NCBI GenBank assembly: GCA_916613615.1
Contig: OU744725.1
Span: 59,094,575-59,158,574 of the forward strand
Reading direction: 5' to 3'
Source: Steromphala cineraria
Taxonomy: Eukaryota; Mollusca; Gastropoda; Trochida; Trochidae
Length of the DNA stretch: 64,000 nucleotides
Made by a program: the position numbers and the translations under genes. The notes under the pieces were generated by a model, which had not been told where the DNA came from, did no database searches, and was given only the letters and a program-made list of their open reading frames with translations. Numbering within the stretch: position 1 is the stretch's first letter; every line of letters begins with the position of its first letter. Below, piece by piece: positions 10,935 through 24,200 of the stretch.

Positions 10935-11835
10935 CTGAAAGGTTGTTAAAGTTATTCATTTATTTTCCCCAGAAAGGTTGCTAAAGTCATTTCTTTCCCA
11001 AGAGTGGTTGCCTAAGCCATCTATTTCTCCAGAGAGATTCCCTGAGTCATTTATTCGCCTGAGAGATTCCCTGAGCCATTTATTTCTCAAGAGAGATTCC
11101 CTGAGTCATTTATTCGCCTGAGAGATTCCCTGAGTCATTAAATTTTATTTCTCCAGAGGGATTCCCTGAGTCATTTATTTCTCCAGAGAGATTGCCACAG
11201 TCATTTATTTCTCCAGAGAGATTGCCACAGTCATTTATTTCTCCAGAGAGATTGCCGGGTCATTCTTTGCCAGAACAGTTTGTAAAAGTAATTTCTTTCC
11301 CCAGAGAGGTTGATAAAGTCAATTCATTTCCAAGACAGGTTGCTTAAGTTTACCTAGAAAGCTTCCTTAAGACAGAGTTTGTGTCATTTCCTTCCCAAGA
11401 GATGTTGCTAAAGCCATTTCTTTCCCGATAGATGTTGCTAAAGTCACTTTTTTCAATAGAGAGATTGCTTAAGTAATTGTCCTCAGAGAGGTTGCTAAAG
11501 TCATTTATTTCACTGGAGAGGTTGCTAAAGTCATTTTCCTCAGAGATCTAGAGTTTGCTAAAGTCATTTATTTCCCAAAAAGGTTGCTAAAGTCACTGAT
11601 TTTAACCAGAGAGGTTGCTCAAGTCACTGGTTTCACCAGAGAGGCTGCTAAAGTCATTTATTTCCCCTAAGAGGTTGCTAAGGTCATTTTCCTAAGATAG
11701 GTTGCCAAAGTAATTTATTTCCCTTAAGAGGTTGCCAAAGTCATTTATTTCCCAAAAGAGGTTGCCAAAGTCATTTATTTCCCAAAAGAGGTTGCCAAAG
11801 TCAATTATTTCCCAAAAGAGTATGCTAAGGTCATG
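10935..11835. repeat. Degenerate tandem repeat, about 30-36 bp unit
   Basis: About 0.9 kb of loosely repeated units of the type agaggttgctaaagtcattt followed by a stretch like atttctcccag. Some neighbours are near identical (around 11180-11250 and 11740-11800). There is no open frame across it. Confidence 0.8.
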
Positions 11836-13200
11836 ATGTGTATAAAGCCAATGTCACGTCCACGAATGACGATCAGATTCAACATTGTTTCCTGCCACAA
11901 TTCTACATCTTTCAAAGCAACTTTTTTTTATTATCATGTCTTCATTTATAATTTATTAATTTTTCAATTTGGAGGAACGATGTCCTCTTTCATGTCTAAA
12001 TATTAAATTCATTTTAAACAGAATTACCACAGGGACTATTTCTGTCTTTAAGAAGGATTTTCAATATTAAATCATTATGTTTGACTGCCTCGTTAAAGTG
12101 AGTGTAATTGGCTACTTGATATAGGACCAGTAATAAAGTGGCTGTCAGTTGTAATTACGGGATGCCGATCTGTAATCAAGTTTCACTCAGTGACAGGGGA
12201 CGCTTCTATTTCCAGCTATCATATAAAGACGGGGCATCAAAATGACACAAGATTCGATATAAATATGGACTGGGTCATTTCGTGTCTGTCTGACTAGTCA
12301 ACCGGGAAACGAGGGAGTTTTGACACAAGTGGTCAGAAAATCGTTTATTTTATAATATTACGGGAAGTTCGATGAAGAGTTTTTAAACCCCAAAAAAGTT
12401 TGATTAGGTATTAAAACATTTGATGTATGTGATATTACCTTGAAATTAATCTGGTGTAAAATTAAAGTTTAGAAGTTGATCGTATACGATATTGTTTAAA
12501 ATAACTTTATTAATTCTCTTATAGCATTGTCAGATTTGGAAATAAAATGTGTCAATTAGAGAAGCGTGATTTACGAAATAACATGTAAATCAGAATTTGT
12601 TTTTTGATTATTTGTTTCACAGTCATCGTTTTAGAGTCACGAGTTATCTAATCAAAGACTATAGGTTACTGTTGTAATCTTGTTTTGTTCACTGAACAGA
12701 TACAATACCTACCTTACATGCACAAATCATCCTTTGCTAGAATTCTTTGCTGAAGAACTCGTGTGAAGTATAAAATAGAGTACTTTCAAAGTACGTGCCG
12801 AAAATATCGTATTTACTTATCATTGTTCAAATTAACTCATTAATTACCTTTTCTCATCTATGTTTGCAAATAAGCAGTTCATCAACATTAATCATTGGCG
12901 TGTGCAACGTTACAGACTCACCATTGACTTTAAAATGGAACTTTCAAAGCTATAAATTGTATAAGTTTTCATAGGTCTTATCAAAGTTTCAGCATCTTGT
13001 AATTTCCAATGGTGCCTTCAAGGCTCATTCTCTATAATCCACTAGTGGAGATTTTATCGGAACGTTACCTCTGGATTATCGAGAATGATCAAAGCTATAA
13101 CATTTGTAATTTGTCAATATCATTTGCAAAGCTCCAACATCGTGTAAATAATCAAAAGAGATTCCAGCATCTTGGAATTGATCAATAATCTCTCAATAGT
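11836..13200. other. Non-genic stretch
   Basis: AT-rich sequence. A TATA-like word (catataaag, about 12221) has no gene I can attach to it. Nothing else seen. Confidence 0.4.
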
Positions 13201-14440
13201 GTTTGCAAAGCTTCACATTTCTCAATAATTTTTTTGCAAACCTCAATTGTGTTTGCAAAGTTAGTCATTATCTTGTACTTTCCAAATGTTATTTACAAAG
13301 CTTTCACTTCTGTAATTTCCTTATGGTGTTTGCAATGTTATATTTTATTAGTAATTATCTTGTACTTTCCAAATGGTACTTACAAAGCTTTAATATCTGT
13401 AATTTCCATATGGTATTTGTATAAATATCTGTACTTTCCAAATGTTTGTATAAATATCTGTAATTTCCAAATGGTATTTGTATAAATATCTGTAATTTCC
13501 AAATGGTATTTGTATAAATATCTGTAATTTCCAAATGGTATTTGTATAAACATCTGTTATTTCCAAATGGTATTTGTATAAACATCTGTAATTTCCAAAT
13601 GGTATTTGTATAAACATCTGTTATTTCCAAATGGTATTTGTATAAATATCTGTAATTTCCAAATGGTATTTGTATAAATGTCTGTTATTTCCAAATGGTA
13701 TTTGTATAAACATCTGGAATTTCTCAAAGGTGTTTTCAAAATTTCATGATCAGCATCAGTCCTTCAGCATTTAATTAATGAAAAGGTGTTTGCAAAGCTT
13801 CACATTTCTCAATGGTCTTTGCTAGGCTGGTGTTACGGGCCAACTTCAACATGTGCAATTTGTCAATAGATTTTGAAAAGTTTTAACATGTGTAATTTAA
13901 TATATTTTTAAAGCTTTTACATCTGTAATATCTCAGTGGTGTCAGAAAGGCTTCAGTATCTTTAATTTTTCAATGATGTTTGCACTACAACATTTGTAGT
14001 TTCTCAATGTTTGCACTATGACATTTGTAATTTATCAATGTTTGCACTATGACATTTGTAATTTATCAATGTTTGCACTACAACATTTTTAGTTTCTCAA
14101 TACCATTTGTAGTTTCTCAATGATGTTTGCACTACAGCATTTGTAATTTCTCAATGACGTTTGCACTACAACCTTTGTAGTTTCTCAATGACGTTTGCAC
14201 TACAACCTTTGTAGTTTTTCAATGATGTTTGCACTACAAAATCTGTAGTTTCGCAATACATCAATTTTAGTTTCTCAATACCATTTGTAATTTCTCAATG
14301 ATGTTTGCACTACAACATTTGTAGTTTCTCATTGACGTTTTCTCTACAACATTTGTAGTTTCTCAATACAACATTTTTAGTTTCTCAATAATGTTTGCAC
14401 TAAAAAATTTTTAGTTTCTCAGTGATGTCTGCACTGACTT
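13200..14440. repeat. Degenerate repeat field with a 32-bp minisatellite core
   Basis: The whole stretch is made of related words (ttgcaaagctt, atttgtaatttc, tctcaatgatgtttgcac). From about 13400 to 13715 it becomes a regular 32-bp array, roughly ten units of the type aaatggtatttgtataaat + atctgtaatttcc. From about 13960 to 14430 it is a looser array of about 35 bp. Because 32 is not a multiple of three, the open frames here are by-products. Confidence 0.85.
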
Positions 14441-17400
14441 GTTATCTTGTTTTGCTCGATGACTTCTTCAAATTGACAAAATCTTGCCATTTCTTATTGA
14501 TGTTAGTAAATCCTCATCTTGTTGACTTCTCTGATTGATGTTTGCAGTGAATTCATAAAAGAAGTTTCATTCTTGAAACTCAGTGTTCCATACTCTTATA
14601 TTTCATTTTAAAGGAATGACAAATCTGTCAAGAAATGTTTCAAAACTAACTTTAGCCAACAACAAAATAAATCAATTAAATGAAAGTTTAAAGTTTTTAT
14701 TGATTGTTATGAACATGAATCATTAGCACTGAAACACAGGTGAAAAAATCACATGCATAATGAACATGACTGATTAGTATAGGTAAACATATATAAGTAG
14801 ACTTAATTAACTAGGTGGGTAGTATTTACCTGTGTTATTAAAGCATTAAATATTGTACTTATTACACGTCTATGCAAAGTTATCAACAATTATTATACAT
14901 GATTAATTACAGAATATAAGTTTACCACTGACATTGATTAGTTTTCAGCATTCATAAAAGATTTCTTTTTTTAGTAATTAAATAAGAAACGTGAACAACT
15001 CATAACAATCATATCTTAACAATAACCATAATCTTTTTATATAAACAGCTGTGGAGACACATTGTATCAATACATACCTCTTACCATTGAAGTAAAATTT
15101 GGAATATCGTTGAACAGTTCTTAAGTATTTTAATCACTTCAAAGAAATGATTCTTTGTTCCCTTGAAAAATCACTTACCGTAATAGAATCTTTAGTTCAA
15201 ATTATTTTTTTAAAAAGTGCACTTTTAAGAATTGTTAATGTGCAATAAAATTAAGCATTTTTACACAGCAGTTTGAGATGTTGAGTTTAAATATTCCTGA
15301 TTTAATTCTTAATTGTACAAATTAGGCACAGATGTGAAAGTATCAAATTTAATTCATTTCTTTCTACAGTAGTATCAAAATAACATTGATTATAGGAAAA
15401 TACAACATGGTATTTGGTATTGAAATGTGAAGAAAATTATTTAAGTAATGTAGATGGTAAATATAATAAATAACTTTGTTAGATAATGAAGTAAAATATG
15501 AAAATTAAGAGTTTTAGTCACACCGTAAAGAGAGTTAGAAACATAAAAGAATTATACTTGCAATTTATCATTGAGTACATCTTATATGTCAAAAAAACTG
15601 TGGTTATCAATTTATTATAAAAAAGTTCTCAACATTGAAAAAGGTATAAAATAAAACATTTCTAACAAAGAGAAATTGAGACAAAGATAAACAGCACTAA
15701 ACAACTACTTGAAACACAAAAATCAAGATGAAATCATTGCACAAATTACTTATCACGATGTTGATAAACTTCATTTCTTTATACAGCAAATCAAATCTTC
15801 AACAAATAATGCTTATTTTTGTTATATACAATTTCTTAAACAATAAAGATATTGATTTAACATCAAATAACTGAATTTCAAATTAGATTAATATCGAAGT
15901 TCAAACTTTATTACATGATAATAAAGCCTTTCATTTGAAAACTTAACTTTTTTTTAATATATGTTTAACAAATAACAATCAAACTTAATTAAGATGTAAT
16001 TATTAGCTCAATCCATATACGGTTACGTGGAAGACAACATTCTTGCAAAATGACAATGTAAACACTTTTGGTTAAGTTGTAGTTTGTGTACATCTCCAAA
16101 CATATTGAACATTACATCACAAATATCACCAATAACTGACCACACATCAACTTATAGAGACTTCGAGGTTATATAAAAAAACTATAAGTATATAAAAGAA
16201 CTATCATGAGCAAACCAAAGTCACAAAACGTGAAAATAAAACATTACAAAAGAGCAATTGTAACTACAATTTTTGAATTGAATATATAGCATAATAAACC
16301 TTGATTATGCCACTTCATGAAAAATTCAGAAAAATACAATTGATTTACAATTTAAAGTTAGAGAGTGAATCAAAGAAATGAAGTTCAACCAAGCTCTGTA
16401 ACCAAAATCTATGTAAATATTAGAAAATTATATTCCACAAATACTGCTTAAAATACTCAAAATAACACGATTCCTGAAAATGTCATTGCTTGGTTATGAT
16501 ATTAAAAAAATACATCTGTTATCAAAAACAATTTTAAAATAAGATTTAAGCAAATTTATTTTTTAATAACTTTGGAGGATTGAAATTTGAAAATGAAAAT
16601 GACTTGTGGTATAGTTGCAAACCTGATTTATTCGTCATGGAGCATATTATATAGTTAACTCATCAATATTTGATTTTATGCTTCCATGGGAAATACTGTA
16701 CAAAGTTGAAAAAGTTTGAAAATCTAAAATATTCACAGAATCTAAAGATATGAAATTGTTGATAAATCGAGGAGTCCAGATAAAAGATTGAGCAATGAAA
16801 ACTAATGACCATAACAGAAAACATATAACACAATAAGAAATAAAACCATTTATTATTTTCTTATTTAGGTATTAAAGTTGCTCAATAAATATGTTAGAAA
16901 AATAAAAATACCATATACTGATCATCCATTGACACTAAGTGAAATTAAGTACATAATCACAGTAAATATTTGTTTGTTCCTTCTAAACATACAGTATAAA
17001 CATCTAAACAAAGAATCAACATGAAATATGTAGGTACTCCTCTTTTCAAAATTGTTGACAGAAACAAGGCTAATCAACAAACAAACAAAAAAGTTTTCTT
17101 CCAACTTGATTATTAAGTATAAATACAAGTCAGAAATTCTCAATTTTACCCTTTTCTGACAGTCATACTCTAAATCAAGTTCATCAAAGGCAAAGATTCT
17201 TGAAAAAAGGTCTTGAAATATCTTGACAAAATATTCAAAACCAAAAATCAAACTCAGTTTTTTAAAGGACAATCATAATTTACAACAAAATTTTCAGCTG
17301 CTTGAAATCAAGACCTTAACTTTACAAACTAAAACATTTTATAATTACCTTCCAGACACACTGGTAAGTGAAAGCACAATTGCACATTCAGTTAATCACC

Positions 17401-18056
17401 AGACTAAACTATATATCAGTATATTGACCAGTGTTCAAGACTGTTTTGTCATGCACATATTCATAGCAACCTGACCATAGACAGGAAGATAGAAAAATAA
17501 AATTATATATCTGCTTACAGTTAAGGTATGTTAAATTTTGTCTTTGAATGCTGTTGTACGACCCAAGTTTGTCAATGCAATAGTTCCCAAAAGTATGCTT
17601 GACCAAACATTCTTGAACACCGGTATTTTCTGTTCAGAACAAAAGCAGATCCATGAATCTTTATGTTTGGGGGTCACCTATTGAAGGAGGGGGGACTGGT
17701 TTTCGTGATGTTGTGTGGTTTAGTGATGTCGTGACGTCTTTCTTAGAATTCAAACCTGTAGTTTGGAATCCTTAAAAATTCTAAAAGGAGGAAGCGAAGC
17801 CTCTGAAAACATCTTGGATACGCCACTGCAGAACTGGAACAGCGGACACTAAACCCTGTTCGTGCCATATCACCAAACTCATAAAAAAATAAGTCCACTC
17901 CTATATGTGTACACTGCTATCCTCATCAACATCACCTCACGGTAATAGAGAAGTTCTCCTTTTTTGTTAACTGCTACTGGTAGTAAAGAGGTGACTTTTG
18001 TTGGATCTTCAGGTCGACATTGCCCATCTTACAGACCTTCATAGCTAACTGTGGTA
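14441..18056. other. 3' flank / possible 3' UTR of the anoctamin gene
   Basis: Very AT-rich sequence after the anoctamin stop. I see no AATAAA on the minus strand within the first kilobase, so the transcript end cannot be placed. A motif ending in atcttcaggtcg near 17986-18016 repeats part of the last exon (about 18064-18096). No other gene seen. Confidence 0.4.
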
Positions 18057-18251
18057 CTAGTATAGAGGTGACTCAACTCTCGTATCTTCAGGTCGCCGCC
18101 GCCGCACGTTGCCATCCCCCCTGCGTGTGGCCTCTGCGTGTAAGATGGCCTCCTTGGAGAGATGCTTCTCTCTCAACATCTGCAGCTTGACGGAGCGCGG
18201 GATGTCGGGGATAAGGAAGGAGATGAGCCATGAGATGAACACAACCACCAG
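18057..18251 (-). CDS. Anoctamin last exon 25, with stop
   Basis: 65 codons including TAG at 18057-18059, acceptor TCTCCTGCAG. It encodes the end of TM10 ([19 protein letters not shown]), a Lys/Arg-rich helix with [11 protein letters not shown], then an Arg run (RRRR) and the end VESPLY. LxPDIPxSV is the family's closing signature. Confidence 0.96.
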   Translation of the reverse strand: MVVVFISWLISFLIPDIPRSVKLQMLREKHLSKEAILHAEATRRGDGNVRRRRPEDTRVESPLY

Positions 18252-21200
18252 CTGCAGGAGACAGGAATATGACATGTAATAATTATAGCGCTTCCAGGGG
18301 TCAAACAAATTGGACTCGGGGGTCAAACTCCACTCGGACCCTGAACCCGACTTCTATCATTACCCAAGGATTTTTGGATTTTTATAGTCATGTAGTCTTT
18401 GCCTTATCTTGAATTGTTGTATAGCCTAGATATTATAACATATAATTCGACTTTTAAATGGTCATATATAGAACAATTTTGACATCTTGAAATGGAAGAC
18501 AGAAGACTATGACATGTAATGAATTTAGGGCTTCCAGGGCTCAAACAAATTCGACTCAAGTACTCGGGGGGTCAGACTCGACTCGGACCAAAGTACCCGA
18601 CATTCTATCCTTGCTCAAGGATTTTTGGATATTTATAGCCCTGTAGTCTTTGCCTTACCTTGAATTGTTGTATAGCCTAGATATTATAACATAGAATTCG
18701 ACATTTAAATGGTCGTATATAGAACAATTTTGACATCTTGAAATGGTAATGTTGATCATCTATCTTCACACAATACAGACTGAAATAAATTAAATAATTA
18801 ACAGTGTTGAATATTTTTCGAGTCTTCGAGTCTCAAAAAATGGACTCAAGTCCAGGTGGACCCGACCTGGGCTCGAGTACTCGAGTACCCGTGAAAGCCC
18901 TAGTAATGATTGAAGTCTTTGAAAGACATTTAGAAGTGACATACATTAGTACATTAGAATTTTCTGGATAGCAACTGCTTTATTTTTCAGATGGGAACAT
19001 GGAGATTCTCACAACAAAGAAGTTGTTATTTACAAAACTGTTCTTATCTAAAGATTGGTCAATAAACTCTACTGCTTTTTTCATGAACACTTTAGAAGCT
19101 CTTAAAAGTAGGAAAATGGAATAGTCCTCAAGTTCTTTGTTGACTTCAATGAGATGATTTTATGTAGATACTAACACCGTTATCATGCAATTCACTTGAA
19201 GTTAAAGGCAATTTCAGCAAAATTTTAGGAAAAGAACAAATGTATCATGATTTCCAATAATGGAACTTGCCCTGAAATATTTGTTGCTAAGCAAAAGGAA
19301 TATATAAACATGTGCACATATGAAAAATATATAGGTACATATGTTTCACAATTTGAGTAAGAGAAGTAAATGTACTCACGATAAAGGCAATGATGAAGGC
19401 TAGCTTAGCGGTCAGCACGTGCCAGAACTGAACAGTAAACTTGTGGTTGCCGTCTCGGAAATCACGATACCTTGAACATGGAACAAATTTTTTTATGATA
19501 TTGATAGATAATATCTGTGTTTAAAAACAGATAAAAATCAAATATCAAATGTTAATTCAACAACCTTGAAGAAGAGAAAGAAGGAAAAACTAATCAATAT
19601 TATGGGAATAACCTTTATTTGTGTTTACTCACAAGCAAGTATTGACCGTTCCGAAATCTGATGCTGGAAACGGAAGACTTGCATTCTCGAAGTCTGCGGT
19701 GTTGAAGACTGACAGACTGAAGTTGATGTATCCTTCCATCGTACTGTCTGTTGAGTACCCGTATCGATACACAAGCTTCGGGATGAACTCCGATGTGAAT
19801 GCAATTATGCACGCCTATAAAAGAATCACATTTGGTCATTTAGTAACTGTACATTTTAATGCAAAGATTTAGGGATGTGTATTGTTGAAAATAAAGATTT
19901 AGAAAACAACTAGAGTCAACAAAGAAAATTAGCTATAAATCGTTTTGATAATTTAATCAGAATGTTATTGGTAAAATTTAATAGGTCAAGAAATAAAATC
20001 AGATTTCAAACCTTTCATCCTAAATCAAGAAATATAATTCGGTATGCGGTACAAAAATAATTGTGAGATCGTCTTAAGTGGGATTTGAACCTGGGACCTT
20101 GGGTTGAAGACTCAAACACTCTACCAATACAGCGCCAAAGGATGCCAATACCGTTACCCAAGCTGTAATAATCCTATTGACCTCAACCACCCACTTATGT
20201 ATCATTCATATAACAGATATATCATTAATGTAGCAAATAAGGTAGGGATGTCACGATACACAGATGCATCGATGCATCGTTGTGGTACAGTTCACGATAC
20301 AATACACGATACAGTCATCTGTATTGTGATACAAATTTAGTGAATATCGATTAATTTGTGTGTAAATATCGTAAATTATTTGTGTGAATATCGAATCAAG
20401 AAATCCAGAGTTGGTTAAATTCCTTGTTAAGATAACTTTAATATAGCATTAAATGACTTTTTCATGAAGAAGTTGGCTTATTTTTGTCTTTATATGCTGG
20501 TTACTCAGATAAGTCTCTTTAGGAATATTGAATTTAGATCCCTGAATTTTTATCTCACCGTAATAATGTCGCATTTAGTGTATCGTGATATGTATCGTAT
20601 CGTGACCTTACGTATCGTATTGCAAGGTACCTGTATCGTGACATTCCTAAAATAAAGTTATATGGAAAGTGCTAGACATGTTGAACTTACATTAGAAGCG
20701 ACAGCAACTGTTGACATCCCTCTCAATATGCCAAACCAGATTCCTAGAAAACAAGATATACAAGACTCTCAATAAAACTTATCGATATGATAGAATCACA
20801 CAGATCATTATATCATCACACAGTACAACCTGCTAATAATGATAAGTAATTTTCAAATGTTCAAGAGTTATCTCCCTTTTCATAAAATCTTCTGCAGTTG
20901 ATGAACTGGGTCCCGTTGCACAAAACACTAAGGTGACCTTAACTCACTAAGGTAGCTTCAGTGCATATAAAGAGATGGCGCTAAGATTAACCTTAGTGTT
21001 AAGTCTTTTTGTGCAACAGTTCGCACTGATTTGCATTTGTCCTGCATCGAGCTATTGTTTCTGATATGATTCATACAAATAAAAGTCTAAACTTGACTTA
21101 ATATAGCTTATTGTAATATGTAAATATAATTTTTTCAGTTTCTATCCAAACTTAATAATAATGTGTTGTTTCATTGACTTTCTGCATGTGGCTTATCTAA

Positions 21201-24200
21201 TAAGAAAAAAACGTCTCATAATTGTAATACTTACTGCATTTAATTTTTCACAACTTTATTTGAGATTCCAGGTTTCTTAGTCAAGGTATTTTATGTTTTA
21301 CGACACTTCATCCATTTTTTAAATATTTGTTATTACATTAAGTGAACCAGCAACACATGAATTTGTAATAGTACATGTTTTATTAACCACCTGCTTGACA
21401 ACATTAGAATCTACCCGAAACGTCGCTTACACAGAATAAAGAAGTTGTTCATCCATAAGAATTGTCCTTATTGTTCATATTGACCATTGCCTTGAAAACT
21501 GATAAAATACTGTCTGTCTGTAATCTTTCAATCAGAATGAATTCAATCAAAATGAAATATATAAAGACCCTTACCGATATTCACGTTTCTTAGTCAAGAT
21601 ATTTTATGTTTTAGACACTTCATTCATTTTTTAAATATTTGTTATAACGTTTAGTCTACAAGCAACACATGAATTTGTAGTATTACATTGTAAAAGTGAC
21701 CATTGCCTTGATTACTGAAAAAATACTGTCTGTCTGTAACCTTTCAATCAGAATGAATTCAATCAAATGAAATATAGAAAGACCCTTACCGATATCTTGA
21801 GCCCGAGAGGCGAGTGGTCTCCTCCACTGAGTTACGAACTTGTAGGCGTCGAGCCGCACCTCGATAATGTTGTTGAGCAGAGCAAACAGCGGAGCCAATG
21901 GGAAGGCAGCAACAAACACTGTCACGAACCCGTACTGAATAGCTGTGTAACCGGGGAGAAATCAATCATTCAGTAAAAAATTATTATTTATCAAAATATC
22001 CTGCCACGGGAGATAATTCTTGTGGAAGATCAAGTGATATTACCTTGGAAATAACTATAATGACAGTAGATTTAAAGAATGTCCTGCAATAACAAGAAAA
22101 GTTTCAAATCATCGAGAAATGAAATCACAATGTTATTAATTATAAACACTACGACAGCACTGCAATGGCAATCTAAATATTTTTTTAGAAAGTTCACTTA
22201 ATGTATGGTTAAAATAGATTTTTAAGAAATTTGACGGCCATTTTGGATTTGAGGTGACGTGAAAGGGTTCGCCTAGCTGATGAATAGTGACAAAACTCTG
22301 ATGTGCCTTTTTCTATTATGAACAAAATAGTCATCAAGCAACACAGAATACCAAGTTCTACACTAACATGACTTGATCTGCCTCTGTGGGGAGAGAATGG
22401 CCTAAGTAGTGAACTAGTACTGACCCATCTCGAGGTATTCATCAAAGAGTCCTAGGTCTGGCATCTGAGCCAGGTTGTAGTCCTCCTCCCAGCGAGGCAG
22501 AGTCTCCTTCTCGTCGTCCGTCACCTTCCTCGACTTGAACCAGTTCATCAGCTTCCTGCAGCCACATCACTTCACGTTGTCATATTTATCATTTGATACA
22601 CATAATTTTGGTATTTTGCAATGGCTGACCAAGGGCAAGGGAGGTTCAAGGGGTTTGAATGAACCCCTTTTCGGAGTTCCTTTTTGTAATCACCTGTAAA
22701 ATAGGTGATCCCTAAGGGCGACAACCAGGGATGCAGAAATCGGTCTATTTGCCGGACATGTCCGATTGAAAATAACCGCCAACTCCCTTAAAAAATTATC
22801 ATACCAATCATCTATACCACATTGGTTGATTCAGGCAGAGAGGAACTCTGAAGCTATGAAGCCTACCTCTTTTGAATATTTATTTTCGGACCATAAAATG
22901 GTTTATTATCGAGGATGATAACCACATAGCCAATTCAATAAGATAAACCTTCACTCGATACTTCCTATCATAATTCCTGGATCAACCATGATAACAATAG
23001 CTAGAGCAGAATCTGTGAAATATATGCAAGTAAAGAGAATCTTTGAAATCCAATTTAACCCTTTTAAAGAGACAGTTCTATCAGGGTATTTTTGTGATTA
23101 TTACATGAATATTGCACACTTATTTTCATATGAGTTAGGAAGGGTTAAATTTTAGTTCTTGATTTAACAATTTGACAAAGAAAAGAATGCATTACTATGT
23201 CCTCTTGAATTTCAATTCCACAAAAATACCCTGATAGGACTGTCTTTTTGTTTTCAAAAATGTAAAATGCTGGCATTAAGACCCCTAAAATTGAGGCAGC
23301 TATTTTGACAACAGTTAGAAGACAGTCAATTCATAACCTTTTCAATTCACAGGTGTCATTGCTTTCAAATGACTGAAATGTATAAAACATGTTCAGCTTA
23401 CGGTAGAATAAGTTCCTTGAAGTTGTTGAATGTCTGTTTTCCGACCATGATGATAGCCAGTTGTATACAGAGCTCTATCAGACAGCCGGCCGTATCACAC
23501 TGAAGAACAAGACACAATATATGAGGGTAAAAATATGCTGAATGGCTGAAAATGGCCAATCCTTTTTTTGCTTGTTAATATTTTTTCAAAACTCCATACA
23601 GAAAAAGGACATATAAGAATAACAGCTCCAGACATAATTTTACAGAAGTTCTAATTTATATATGTACACAGGATTTGATGAAGAAGCAATCAATATTCAA
23701 ACCACTGTTTCCTCTCTAAGGATTTGCCTTACTTGCATTATGATCATGATCAAATTTGGTTCTTCAAAGGAATGTAAAATTTTTGGTGCTAGTATTATTA
23801 GCTAAGGAAAACATTTTTGATAATCCCTATGATAACTGTTGACGAAAGGTTGATCAATAAACGATATAAAAACCTCTTCCTGACGTCTTCCAAGGATTGA
23901 TCTGTTGTAATCCCCTGGCCGTCCGATGAATCTGGAATGACAATGAGATCATCATTATCATAAATTTCACAGTGCTAGAGATAAGTAGCGTATCTGCATA
24001 TTTTACTCAACAAAATCCTTAAAAAACAAACAATTTAAACGCTTGGAGTACAGAAATGCAGACATTTTCTTTAAAACCCAAAAAAATCAAATAGCTTGCG
24101 TACTGTATATGCAGCGATTTGTAAACGCTAGCATAGTCAAACCTAATTTGCCACAAATGGATATCACTACTCTTCAAATATCAATATTCTGTATACAGTA

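Noticed and set aside
13203..13739. Open frames with LYKYHLEITDIYTNT-type repeats
   Set aside because: They follow from a 32-bp tandem repeat read through three frames in turn. No start context or domain.
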